From Streptomyces stelliscabiei (GTDB lineage Bacteria; Actinomycetota; Actinomycetes; Streptomycetales; Streptomycetaceae): a DNA stretch of 64,000 nt. The notes under the pieces are model-generated. The model did no database searches and was not told the origin of the DNA. It was given only the letters and a program-made list of their open reading frames with translations. Of the stretch, positions 8,887 to 17,231 are shown piece after piece (positions within the stretch are counted from its first letter, which is position 1; every line of letters starts with the position of its first letter). The position numbers were made by a program, and so were the translations under genes. Location: contig NZ_JADBGF010000001.1 of NCBI RefSeq assembly GCF_014873495.1, positions 7,812,001 to 7,876,000 on the forward strand, in the 5' to 3' direction.

Positions 8887-9768
8887 AGAACCCCCCAAGG
8901 TTCCCAGTGGTTCGACGTGTTCGCCGCACACTGTTTCCGCGCCCCGGGAGGCCCCCACCCCCCGCACCGTCCCTCCCCTCGGGAGACCCCCGCCCCCGCG
9001 TCGCGCTGTTTCTCCGGGAGGCCCCCGCCTCCCGCGCCCATGCCGTTCCGGATTTCGGGGCGCGCGTGAACCCTCGGAATCCGGGGTGCTCCCGGCACCC
9101 GTAGCCCCCTCCCGGGCTTGCGAATGATCATCCCCACGCCCGGCGCGGGGGACGCGAAAACCGGCATTCCCCGACGTCGGACCTATAGATCATTAACGGT
9201 CGCCTCGTGTACGAACAGCTGAAGCACGGTCAATCTAGACCATCGGGGCCAGTCTTGAAGAGGGGATGTGCGTAATTTGTGTTCAAGCTTTGGGGCCGAA
9301 TCAACCAACGGTGGCCGCGTATGGATGTCTTTACGCCACCGGGTGATCCGGGTGCCTCACGGAGTCCTCGGACGCGGTTAGCGCGGCGTCCAGTTCGGCG
9401 TCGCCTTTCCGGTGTTCAGGGCATACGGCGAACCACTGTGGCGCGTGAGGCGGCCGGTGTGATCGATCTTGCTCACGAGGTGCGCGACCTGATCGCGTCG
9501 GTGTCCCGTACGCACCGATCCGCAGCCGACGAGGCGTCGCTCCGTGCGGCGCCGGACCGTTCGGCCGCCGTGCTCCTCTCGGACACCCTGTTCTTCGACT
9601 GGTTCGCCGTACGCCGAGGCGATCGCCGGCCGCGTTCCGAGCGCGCTTCCGTGCGTGTTCCTAGCCCGCTTCCGTGCGCGTTCCGACCATGCCCCGCATG
9701 CGACCGCGTACGACCGGCGCACAACCGGACACGACCCCGGGGGCGAGTACGCGACGACGGTACGGCGT
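8887..9768. other. Long intergenic region with likely exopolysaccharide operon promoter
   Basis: No convincing gene was found in these 880 bases. The first part is very G/C-rich with runs of C/G. A distinctly less GC-rich stretch at about 9180-9290 (GACCTATAGATCATTAACGG and flanks) is where a promoter for the minus-strand polysaccharide operon would be expected. A minus-strand TTGACC at about 9229-9234 could be a -35 element, but no clear -10 partner was found. The part from about 9290 to 9768 contains open frames on both strands without recognisable protein features or good ribosome sites. Confidence 0.5.
9644..9684. repeat. Two direct copies of an 18-base sequence
   Basis: CGCTTCCGTGCGTGTTCC at 9644-9661 and CGCTTCCGTGCGCGTTCC at 9667-9684 differ at one base and start 23 bases apart. 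They lie downstream of the anti-sigma-like gene. The function is unknown. Confidence 0.75.
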
Positions 9769-10296
9769 TCAGTCCGCTCCGGGCGTGCCGAGCCTGGCCG
9801 AGGCTTCGGAAGGCCGGGCCGGAGTCGCCGACGGCGCGGCGGTCTCGGGGCCCTGCCCGGTGGGCGGCACCGAGCGTTCGACGGCCTCGGACGGGGTCGT
9901 CGACGGCGCGACGGACGCGGCACCGGTCCTGGCCGGCGGCGCCGAGGGGACCGGGCTCGGGGCTTCGTCGGAGGGCGCGGGGGTGTCGGGCGGGGCGGAA
10001 TCCGACGGAACGGGGGAGGGGCTGCCGGTCGCGGGCGGCGGGGCCAGGGGGACCGAGGGGGAGTCGGGGGCGTCGTTCCCGGCGAAGTGCAGGGGCAGGG
10101 CGAACAGGGCGACGGCCGCGCAGGTGGCGGCGGCACCGGCCGCGGCCCGGACCAGGCGGCGCCGGGCGGCGGCGCGGCGGACGGTCTCGAAGTGGCCGGG
10201 GGGCGGCCCGAGACGGCCGGCGGGGGGACGCAGGACGACGGTGAGCGGGTCGTCGTCGGGGCCGAGGTCCGGGTCCTCGTCAGGGTGTGTGGTCAA
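9769..10296 (-). CDS. Single-pass membrane protein with Pro/Ser-rich outer part, likely anti-sigma factor
   Basis: The 175-residue product has a cytoplasmic N-terminus of about 60 residues and one hydrophobic helix (AAGAAATCAAVALFALPL). An extracytoplasmic tail of about 100 residues follows, made almost entirely of Pro, Ser, Ala, Thr and Glu. No zinc-binding HxxxCxxC is visible, so it is not a ZAS-type anti-sigma factor. It overlaps the end of the upstream sigma-factor gene by 17 bases, the usual arrangement for a sigma/anti-sigma pair. I infer that the short N-terminus may bind the sigma factor and that the tail senses or spans the cell wall. It could instead be an unrelated wall-spanning protein. 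Confidence 0.6.
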   Translation of the reverse strand: MTTHPDEDPDLGPDDDPLTVVLRPPAGRLGPPPGHFETVRRAAARRRLVRAAAGAAATCAAVALFALPLHFAGNDAPDSPSVPLAPPPATGSPSPVPSDSAPPDTPAPSDEAPSPVPSAPPARTGAASVAPSTTPSEAVERSVPPTGQGPETAAPSATPARPSEASARLGTPGAD

Positions 10297-10861
10297 GGCT
10301 TCTCCTCAGGTGGGCGCGGAGCAGTTCGCGGGCCGCGTGGAGGTCGGCCTTGACGGTTCCTTCCTTGCGTCCGGTGAGCACGGACACCTCCCGGATCGGC
10401 ATGTCAGCGTAGTAGTGCAACAGGATCGGCACGCGCAGCCGTTCGGGCAGCGACTGCACCAGCAGCCGGACCGAGGGGTCGGACGGTTCGGCATGGCCGG
10501 CCGGCCGGCGCACCGAGGCCTCCGCGGTGGCCCGGTGCATCGCCCTGCGCTCGCGTTCCAGCTTGCGCCAGTGGTCCCGCACGAGGTTGGCCGCGGTGAC
10601 GTAGAGGAAGCCGTGCGGCTCCGCCACGGACGTCCAGCGGGCCCAGAGCCGGGTGAACGCCTCCGACGCGATCTCGTGGGCCGTCTCGTCGTCGTCGACC
10701 AGCCGACGGCACCAGCCGGCCAGGCGCGGGTAGAGGGCGGCGAACAGCTCGGACGCGGCCTTCTCACGGGACCGTTTCAACGCTCTCCATGGTCGTGGTG
10801 GTGCGGCAGGCGGCAGCGTGGATACGTCGGTCGCCGCTTCGAGGGGCGGGCTGTGGGTCAC
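10280..10861 (-). CDS. ECF-type RNA polymerase sigma factor
   Basis: The product is 193 residues if translation starts at the GTG at 10859-10861, which overlaps the sortase stop as GTGA. Sigma region 2 is seen in ASELFAALYPRLAGWCRRLV through AHEIASEAFTRLWARW and FLYVTAANLVRDHWRK. Region 4 is seen in LPERLRVPILLHYYADMPI followed by the helix-turn-helix VLTGRKEGTVKADLHAAREL. The family redirects RNA polymerase to a small regulon. It lies between a sortase gene and a putative anti-sigma gene in one overlapping operon, so it is likely to control cell-surface functions, perhaps its own operon. The regulon cannot be read from the sequence. Confidence 0.85.
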   Translation of the reverse strand: MTHSPPLEAATDVSTLPPAAPPRPWRALKRSREKAASELFAALYPRLAGWCRRLVDDDETAHEIASEAFTRLWARWTSVAEPHGFLYVTAANLVRDHWRKLERERRAMHRATAEASVRRPAGHAEPSDPSVRLLVQSLPERLRVPILLHYYADMPIREVSVLTGRKEGTVKADLHAARELLRAHLRRSLDHTP

Positions 10862-11481
10862 CGCGCCGCGCGGCTCAGCGTGGCGAAGACGATCACGTTG
10901 TCGCGGTACTCGTCCCCCGTGCGCGGGCCCCCGCAGGTGACCAGACGCAGTGCGGGCCGGTCCACGTTCCCGTAGACCTCCTCCGCCGGGAAGTCGGCCT
11001 TGGCGACGGTCCTCACGGAGTCGACGGTGAACTCCGGTGCCGTGCCGTTCTCCAGGCGCGCCTCGATCCGCTCGCCCCGCCGAAGCCGGGCCAGACGGCG
11101 GAAGACCCCGTCGCCGTAGCCGCCGACCGTGACATGGCCCAGGATCACCGACGGGCCGGTCTGCCCCGGTGTCGGTGAGTGCTCGTACCAGCCCGCCCGG
11201 TCGTGCGCCGTGATCGGCGGCACCTCCACCGTGCCGTCCGGCGCCAGCCCCAGCCGGATGACCGGGGTGTCCACCCCGATGCCCGGTATCAGCAGCCTGA
11301 CCGGGACCGACCGGCCGAGGGGGCCTGCGGCGCCGGCGGGGGACGGAGAGGCAGGGGGCGGGGAGGACGCGTCGCCCGTGGACGGCCCGGTCCTGGCGTG
11401 GTCGCTCCGCCCGCCGTCGCAGCCCACGAGCAACGAGGCCGTCGCCGCGGCGGCGAAGGCGCGCCTGGAGAACAAGGTCAC
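10858..11481 (-). CDS. Class F sortase, lipoprotein-like signal
   Basis: The 207-residue protein starts with GTG at 11479-11481 (MTLFSRRAFAAAA) and has a signal ending in LLVGC, a lipobox-like sequence that could anchor it by a lipid. A Pro/Ser linker precedes the sortase barrel. The catalytic histidine lies in VILGHVTVGG, the cysteine in LRLVTCGG, and an arginine in EYRDNVIVFA. Sortases cut a C-terminal sorting signal and join surface proteins to the wall or to each other. The gene overlaps the upstream surface-protein gene and the downstream sigma gene by 4 bases each (GTGA). The neighbouring 134-residue protein is its likely substrate. Confidence 0.88.
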   Translation of the reverse strand: MTLFSRRAFAAAATASLLVGCDGGRSDHARTGPSTGDASSPPPASPSPAGAAGPLGRSVPVRLLIPGIGVDTPVIRLGLAPDGTVEVPPITAHDRAGWYEHSPTPGQTGPSVILGHVTVGGYGDGVFRRLARLRRGERIEARLENGTAPEFTVDSVRTVAKADFPAEEVYGNVDRPALRLVTCGGPRTGDEYRDNVIVFATLSRAAR

Positions 11482-11882
11482 GCCCCGTTCGTCCGGCGGC
11501 GGCGCAGCACCACGACGGCCGCGCCCCCGCCGATGAGCACCGCGGTGGCGCCCGCGCCGGCCAGCACGCCCGCGCCACCGGACCCGTCCGACCCGGTCGC
11601 CTCACCGGTGTCGGGCGCGCCGCTGGGAACGACGGAGACCTGGCTCGGCACCGGGCTCGCGTCGCGGTCGTCCGGGGCCTTGGTGGGTTCGGCCGGGCGC
11701 GGGGACTCGTCGGCCGGGGCGGAGGGGACCACGCTCGGAGCGGTGCTCGGCGCCGCGCTCGGTGCGGCGGAGGCCTCCCGCGGGACGACGGTCGGGCTCG
11801 TGTCGTCGGCGAACGCCGACGGCGCGGCCGCCAGCACGGCGGTGAAGACGAGTGCCGTGGCACTGAGGACGGTTCGGCGCAT
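11478..11882 (-). CDS. Small secreted, C-terminally anchored surface protein, probable sortase substrate
   Basis: This 134-residue protein has a Sec signal peptide (MRRTVLSATALVFTAVLAAA, cut near SAFA), a Ser/Pro/Ala-rich low-complexity body, then a hydrophobic helix and RRRRTNGA at the end. This is the layout of a cell-wall-anchored protein. No canonical LPXTG is present; the closest motif is APDTG, just before a Gly-rich spacer and the membrane helix. It is the first gene of the overlapped operon with sortase, sigma factor and anti-sigma-like protein. I infer that the sortase recognises APDTG or anchors it in another way. The function of the body is unknown. Confidence 0.75.
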   Translation of the reverse strand: MRRTVLSATALVFTAVLAAAPSAFADDTSPTVVPREASAAPSAAPSTAPSVVPSAPADESPRPAEPTKAPDDRDASPVPSQVSVVPSGAPDTGEATGSDGSGGAGVLAGAGATAVLIGGGAAVVVLRRRRTNGA

Positions 11883-12062
11883 GGGTCGCTCTCTCTCGTC
11901 GGGCTCAACGGGCCGTGCCCGCCGTCGTGTTCGACGGGGGGCGACGGCCTCGTGTTGCCGCCCGGCCGGTCACCGGCACGCGGCGGCGTCACATGTCGAG
12001 CGGAGAGACGAGACAGCGATGGGACACGTTGTAAAGAGATGGCAAAGTCGTTCTGGGCGGGC

Positions 12063-15000
12063 TCAGTACACGTCCCGGACGTACCGCTTCTCCGTCGCGA
12101 GTTGCTTCACATACGCGGCGGCCTCGCCCTCGGTCATCCCGCCGTGGGTGACCGCGACGTCCCGCAGGGCCCGGTCGACGTCCTTCGCCATGCGGGAGGC
12201 GTCGCCGCAGACGTAGAAGCGGGCGCCGTCCTGGAGCCAGTGCCACAGCTCGGGCCCGTGCTCGCGCATACGGTCCTGGACATAGACCTTGGCGCGCTGG
12301 TCGCGGGAGAAGGCGGTGTCCAGCCTGCCCAGCACGCCCGACTCCTGGAGGTCCGCCAGTTCCTCCTGGTAGTAGAAGTCCGTCGCCCGGTGCTGCTCCC
12401 CGAAGAAGAGCCAGTTGGGCGCCCGGTGGCCGAGGGCCCGCCGTTCCTGGAGGAAGCCGAGGAAGGGGGCGACGCCGGTGCCCGGACCGACCATGATCAT
12501 GGGGGTCGCCGGGTCGGTGGGCGGCCGGAAGTGCGGCGAGCGCTGCACGAAGACCGGTACGTCCAGATCCGCCTCGCCGTCCGCGAGGAAGGGCGAGCAG
12601 ACCCCGCCGCGCGGGCGTCCGTTCAGGTTCTCGTAGCGCACGACCGACACCGTCAGCGAGATGTGGTGCGGGTCGACGAGGGGGCTCGACGAGATCGAGT
12701 ACAGCCGGGGCTGGAGCCGTTTGAAGACGCCGGCCCATTCGCGCGCGCCGGCCCGCACGGCGAACTCGGCCACCACGTCCACGGCCTGCCGCCCCCAGGA
12801 CCACTGGGCGAGACCGTCCCTGTTGTCCGGGCGCATCAGCTTCTTCAACTCCCGGTTGTCCCGCGTCCGTTCGGAGACGAAGCGAAGCAGGTCCGGGGTG
12901 ATCCGGGTGATGTCGAGATGCCGGTGCAGGGCCTCGGCGAAGGGCAGCTCGCCCGCGCCGGAGACCTCCACCGGAGCCGAACCGTCCAGGCCGGTCACCG
13001 CCAGCCATTCCGCCACCAGATCAGGGGAGTTGACCGGCCGCACCCCGAGCGCGTCGCCCGCCTCGTACGACAGGCCCGTCCCGCTGGTGTCGAAGGTGAA
13101 GCGGCGTACCTCCTTGCCCGCCCCGGGCAGGCTGAGCAGCCGGTTGCCGACCAGCCGGGCGGCGGCGGACGCGGGCCTGGCGGAACGGACGGGCGCGGGC
13201 GCGGAGGGCTGCGGGGCGACGGTGGTGCCTGTGCCTGTGCCTGGAGCGACAGCGGTGGCCGTGGCCGTGGCGGTGTGCGGTTGCCAAGTCCCGGGCGCAC
13301 CCCCGGTCCCGTCCGTCTCGGTGCCGAGCGCGGTGATGACCTGGCCCAGCCAGGCGTCCGCCGACGGTTCGTAGTCCGGCTCGCAGTCCGTGCGGGGCGC
13401 CAGGCGCACCGCGCCCAGCTCGTCGAGCCGGGCGTCGAGGCGGCGGCCGTGCCCGCAGAAGTCGTCGTAGGAGGAGTCGCCGAAGGCCAGCACGGCGTAG
13501 CGCACTCCGTCCAGGCGGGGGGCCTCCCGGTGGGACAGCGCGTCCCAGAAACCGGAGCCGTTGTCGGGCGCGTCGCCGTCCCCGAAGGTGCTGGTGATCA
13601 GCAACAGGTCGGCCCCGACCGGCAGTCGCTCCGGCTCGGCCTCGTCCATCCCGACCAGGGTGGCCCGGTGTCCGGCGGCTCCCAGATGCTCGGCGGCCGC
13701 CACCGCGAACTCCTCGGCCGTCCCGGTCTGCGAGGCCCACAGCACGACGACCTCACGCCCGGCGGTGACGGCCGCCGGCGCGGGTCCCGGGTCCGCCGAC
13801 CGCGAGTACATCCCGGCGAGCACGCCGTTCACCCACATCGCGTGCGCGGGACTGAACGGCGCGTCCCCCGGCAGCACGGGCACCCCTCGCACCCCGGACC
13901 CGAGCCCGGCGAGGAAGCCCGTGAGGTACTGGCGCTCCTGGGCGGAGAGCACGGGCGGGGGCGAGGGTTCGAGACCGAAGACCTCGGCGCCGGGGGCGAC
14001 CACCGGAACCGTCACCGCCGCCGGAACCGCCACCGAGGGCGGCACGGTCACGGTCGCCGGAACGGTCACCGCGGTCGGCAGGGCCGGAGCAGGCGGAGCG
14101 GTCGTCCCGGCCGCGACGGTCAAGGCTTCCGGAGCCCGTACCGGCGCGGCCACCTTCGCCAGCGACACCGCGCACACCTTCAACTCCGGCTGGAACGACA
14201 GCGGATCCACCGCGTCGCTCGTCACCGCGTTGATGCTCAGATACTCGCCGAACAGGTCGTTCCAGTGGAACGGCGCGAACACGCACCCGGGCATCACCCG
14301 GTCGGACACCACCGCTGGGAGTACGGCACGCCCCCGCCGCGAGGCGACCTCCACGGAGTCCCCGTCCCGCAGGCCCAGGGCGTCCGCGTCCTGCGGATGC
14401 ACCTCCACGAACGGCCCGGGGTTCAGCTTGTTGAGCTTGGCGACCCTGCCCGTCTTCGTCAGCGTGTGCCACTGGTGCTGCAGCCGCCCGGTGTTGAGCA
14501 CGAACGGGTAGTCGTCGTCCGGCATCTCGGCGGCCGGCAGGTGCGGCCGGGCGTGGAACACGGCCCGTCCGCTGGGCGTGGGGAAGAGGAGCCCCCCGTC
14601 CGCCCCGGCCCCGGCGTACCGGATCGGGTTGCGCGCCGGCCCGTCTTCCGTGGCGGCCGGCCACTGCACGGACCCCGACCGGAGCCGCTCGTAACTCACC
14701 CCGCGCAGATCCCACCCGGTCTTCGGGTTCCACGCCCGCCTGATCTCCTCGAAGACCTGCTCTGCGGTGTCGTACGAGAACCCCTTCTCGAAACCCATCT
14801 CCCGTGCCACGGCCGCGATGATCCGCCAGTCGGCCATCGCCTCGCCCGGCGGGTCGGCGGCCGGGGCGGCGAGCGTGAGGTTGCGCTCGCTGTTGACGAG
14901 GACGCCCTCGGACTCCGTCCACAGGGCGCCGGGCAGGACGACATCGGCGTACGCGTTGGTCTCGGTGTCGGCGAAGACGTCCTGGGTGACGACGAACTCG

Positions 15001-16304
15001 GCGGCCTCCAGGCCCTCGATCACGGTCCTGCGGTTGGCGACCGAGGCGACCGGGTTGGTGCAGATGATCCAGCAGGCCTTGATCTCCCCGTCGGCCATCT
15101 TCCGGAACATCTCGACCGTGCCCTTGCCGACACCGTCCGCGCGCAGGCTGTCCGGGGCCAGTTCCCACAGCTCCTCGACGAACGCCCGCTCCTCGTCCAC
15201 CAGCACGGACCGCTGCCCGGGCAGCCCCGGCCCCATGTACCCCATCTCGCGCCCGCCCATGGCGTTGGGCTGTCCGGTGAGGGAGAACGGGCCGCTGCCC
15301 GGACGGCAGATCGCGCCGGTCGCCAGATGCAGGTTGACGAGCGCGTTGGTGTTCCAGGTGCCGTGCGTGGACTGGTTGAGCCCCATCGTCCAGCAGCTCG
15401 TCCACTCCGCGGCCTCGCCGATGAGCCGGGCCGCTTCGCGGATGTCGTCCGCCGGGATGCCGGTGATCGCGGCGACGGCGTCCGGCGCGTAGTCGGCGAG
15501 GAAACCGGGCATCGCCTCCCAGCCCTCGGTGTGGGCGGCGATGAAGTCGGGGTCGGTGTGCCCGTCCGCGTGCAGCAGATGGAGAAGTCCGTTGAGCAGG
15601 GCGAGATCGGTCCCCGGGCGTATCCGCAGGAAGAGATCGGCCTTCTCGGCCGTCGCCGTGCGGCGCGGGTCGACGACGATCAGCTTGGCGCCCGCCTTGA
15701 CCCGGTCCATCATGCGCAGGAACAGGATCGGATGGCAGTCCGCCATGTTCGACCCGATGACGAGGAAGACGTCCGCCCGGTCGAGGTCCTCGTACGAGCC
15801 CGGCGGCCCGTCGGCGCCGAGCGACAGCTTGTAGCCCGTGCCGGCGCTCGCCATGCACAGCCGGGAGTTGGACTCGATCTGGTTGGTGCGGATGAAGCCC
15901 TTGGCCAGCTTGTTCGCCAGGTACTGCGCTTCGAGGCTCATCTGGCCGGAGACGTAGAAGGCGAACGCGTCGGGTCCGTGCTCGTCGATGATCGCGCGCA
16001 GCCGCCGGGCGGTCGCGGTGATCGCGTCGGAGACGGGCGCGGGGACCGGCTCCTCGCCCCGGTCGTCCCGGACGAGGGCGGTGGTGAGGCGGCCGGGCGC
16101 GGCCAGCATGTCGGCCGTGGTGGCGCCCTTGGTGCACAGACGGCCGAAGTTCGCCGGGTGGGACTTGTCGCCGGACGCCTTCAGGACCGTCCGCCGGCCG
16201 TCGGCACCCATCCCGACGTCCAGGAGCATGCCGCAGCCGACACCGCAGTACGAGCACACGGTCCGCACCTGGGTCGTGGTGCTCTGCGGGCCCTGTGCGG
16301 CCAC
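12063..16304 (-). CDS. Fused assimilatory nitrate reductase and flavodoxin/FAD/NADPH reductase
   Basis: This is one open frame of 1413 residues. Residues 1-715 form a molybdopterin nitrate reductase, with the 4Fe-4S ligands CSYCGVGCG at 17-25 and a distal Cys in GRLCTKG, then the bis-MGD-binding and MoDBD parts. After a long Ala/Thr/Val/Pro linker comes a short SorA-like segment near 788. A flavodoxin domain follows (SQTGTAEE near 859, TSTFGDGDAPDNGSGFW). After a second Ala/Thr/Gly linker comes a CPR-like FAD/NADPH module (RLYSISSSP, MVGPGTGVAPF near 1274), with terminal aromatic YVRDVY. The predicted function is nitrate to nitrite using NADPH without a separate electron-transfer subunit, in the cytoplasm. 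This architecture is known in Streptomyces. The GTG start at 16302-16304 is the likely one. No nitrite reductase or transporter gene lies next to it. Confidence 0.92.
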   Translation of the reverse strand: MAAQGPQSTTTQVRTVCSYCGVGCGMLLDVGMGADGRRTVLKASGDKSHPANFGRLCTKGATTADMLAAPGRLTTALVRDDRGEEPVPAPVSDAITATARRLRAIIDEHGPDAFAFYVSGQMSLEAQYLANKLAKGFIRTNQIESNSRLCMASAGTGYKLSLGADGPPGSYEDLDRADVFLVIGSNMADCHPILFLRMMDRVKAGAKLIVVDPRRTATAEKADLFLRIRPGTDLALLNGLLHLLHADGHTDPDFIAAHTEGWEAMPGFLADYAPDAVAAITGIPADDIREAARLIGEAAEWTSCWTMGLNQSTHGTWNTNALVNLHLATGAICRPGSGPFSLTGQPNAMGGREMGYMGPGLPGQRSVLVDEERAFVEELWELAPDSLRADGVGKGTVEMFRKMADGEIKACWIICTNPVASVANRRTVIEGLEAAEFVVTQDVFADTETNAYADVVLPGALWTESEGVLVNSERNLTLAAPAADPPGEAMADWRIIAAVAREMGFEKGFSYDTAEQVFEEIRRAWNPKTGWDLRGVSYERLRSGSVQWPAATEDGPARNPIRYAGAGADGGLLFPTPSGRAVFHARPHLPAAEMPDDDYPFVLNTGRLQHQWHTLTKTGRVAKLNKLNPGPFVEVHPQDADALGLRDGDSVEVASRRGRAVLPAVVSDRVMPGCVFAPFHWNDLFGEYLSINAVTSDAVDPLSFQPELKVCAVSLAKVAAPVRAPEALTVAAGTTAPPAPALPTAVTVPATVTVPPSVAVPAAVTVPVVAPGAEVFGLEPSPPPVLSAQERQYLTGFLAGLGSGVRGVPVLPGDAPFSPAHAMWVNGVLAGMYSRSADPGPAPAAVTAGREVVVLWASQTGTAEEFAVAAAEHLGAAGHRATLVGMDEAEPERLPVGADLLLITSTFGDGDAPDNGSGFWDALSHREAPRLDGVRYAVLAFGDSSYDDFCGHGRRLDARLDELGAVRLAPRTDCEPDYEPSADAWLGQVITALGTETDGTGGAPGTWQPHTATATATAVAPGTGTGTTVAPQPSAPAPVRSARPASAAARLVGNRLLSLPGAGKEVRRFTFDTSGTGLSYEAGDALGVRPVNSPDLVAEWLAVTGLDGSAPVEVSGAGELPFAEALHRHLDITRITPDLLRFVSERTRDNRELKKLMRPDNRDGLAQWSWGRQAVDVVAEFAVRAGAREWAGVFKRLQPRLYSISSSPLVDPHHISLTVSVVRYENLNGRPRGGVCSPFLADGEADLDVPVFVQRSPHFRPPTDPATPMIMVGPGTGVAPFLGFLQERRALGHRAPNWLFFGEQHRATDFYYQEELADLQESGVLGRLDTAFSRDQRAKVYVQDRMREHGPELWHWLQDGARFYVCGDASRMAKDVDRALRDVAVTHGGMTEGEAAAYVKQLATEKRYVRDVY

Positions 16305-16665
16305 GGGCGGCCCCTCTCTGTCGGCGTCCGGGGTGTCCGGGCGGTCGTCCGAACCGGTCCGCCGTCGCTGTCCGGTACGGCGGACCGGTTGCTTCTCAGG
16401 TACGGCGGAGGGTTGGCTTCCGCTCAGCTCCGGGGCGCGGCCCGGCAGGCTCGATCGTACGAATTGCCCGTTACGCCTGTGTCACATGACCTGATCATGA
16501 GGCGTTACGCCCGCCACACACGGCCGCGCAAGGGGTTGTGAGGGCGCGTTCCGGCCGTTGTTCCGGAAGGAGGCGTGGCGGTCCGTGTCGCTGTTGGGCC
16601 GAACGGGTGACCATGCGTAAGAATTGGCCGATGCAGTCATTCAGTGCGAGCCAGGGGGAAGGCCG
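16305..16665. other. Divergent intergenic region between nitrate reductase and SepF-like gene
   Basis: These 360 bases hold the presumed promoters of both genes. The part at 16450-16510 is less GC-rich and contains the candidate nitrogen-control sites listed separately. The segment at 16320-16440 has two short related sequences, GTCCGGTACGGCGGA and CTCAGGTACGGCGGA. No open frame here looks like a gene. Confidence 0.5.
16470..16485 (-). promoter_or_regulatory. Candidate GlnR-type nitrogen regulator binding site
   Basis: On the minus strand the sequence reads GTGAC, six bases, then GTAAC. This fits the actinobacterial GlnR half-site pattern gTnAc-n6-GaAAc with one change. A further GTTAC lies at 16504-16508 on the plus strand, about two helical turns away. 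It sits about 170 bases upstream of the nitrate reductase start, a plausible place for nitrogen control. It is a short degenerate motif and may be a chance match. Confidence 0.35.
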
Positions 16666-17064
16666 GTGAACAGGGTGAACAGCCACGATGTCACCGACGA
16701 GCAGTGGGAGGGGCTCGCCCAGGTCGTGCCGTTGCGGGGCCGGGACGCCTGGCCGTCCGCGGTCGGCCACCGGACCATACCGGAAGCCGAGACCGAGGCC
16801 CGCCGCCGCTTCGTGGTGCTCCGCGTCAACGTCTTCGCGGACGCCCGTGACGTGGCGGAAACGCTGATGGCGGGCATTCCGGTGCTGCTGGATCTGTCGG
16901 GCGCGGAGGCCGACACCGCCAAGCGCGTACTGGATTTCAGTACAGGGGTCGTTTTCGGCCTCGCCAGCGGAATGCACCGCGTGGACCGGAACGTGTTCCT
17001 TCTCACCCCACGCGGAACCGAGGTGCGGGGGCTGATGGAGGGGGCGGGGGTTCCCGGGGTCTGA
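16666..17064 (+). CDS. SepF-like cell-division protein
   Basis: The 132-residue product starts from the GTG at 16666 behind GGGGGAAGG. The C-terminal region RRFVVLRVNVFADARDVAE, followed by GIPVLLDLSGAEADTAKRVLDFSTGVVFGLASGM, is the SepF fold; canonical SepF has similar VLDLSGM and RRLVDFLSG phrases. SepF links FtsZ to the membrane. The usual N-terminal amphipathic membrane-binding helix is not obvious here, and the gene is not in a dcw/ylm context. It is therefore more likely one of the SepF-like paralogues that Streptomyces carry than SepF itself. It is read away from the nitrate reductase gene and appears to be transcribed alone. Confidence 0.75.
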   Translation: MNRVNSHDVTDEQWEGLAQVVPLRGRDAWPSAVGHRTIPEAETEARRRFVVLRVNVFADARDVAETLMAGIPVLLDLSGAEADTAKRVLDFSTGVVFGLASGMHRVDRNVFLLTPRGTEVRGLMEGAGVPGV

Positions 17065-17231
17065 GGAGCGCTGCGTGGGGCGCTCGGGGCCGACGCTGCC
17101 GCTCCCGATCCGATCGGGGCGCTCCCGAGGAGTGCGGGGCGCCCTCCCTCTGATGAGGGCGCTCCCTCGATCGTAGGAAGATCCACTCGGCGGAACGGTT
17201 TGCCTGGTGAACGGGCTCCTACTGTCCGCAT

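Noticed and set aside
9279..9768. Protein-coding gene in the gap downstream of the anti-sigma-like gene
   Set aside because: Open frames on both strands are Arg-rich with no good start site, signal or domain; composition fits non-coding sequence.
11952..16541. 1529-residue plus-strand open frame
   Set aside because: It is the antisense shadow of the nitrate reductase fusion; low-complexity text with no recognisable motif.
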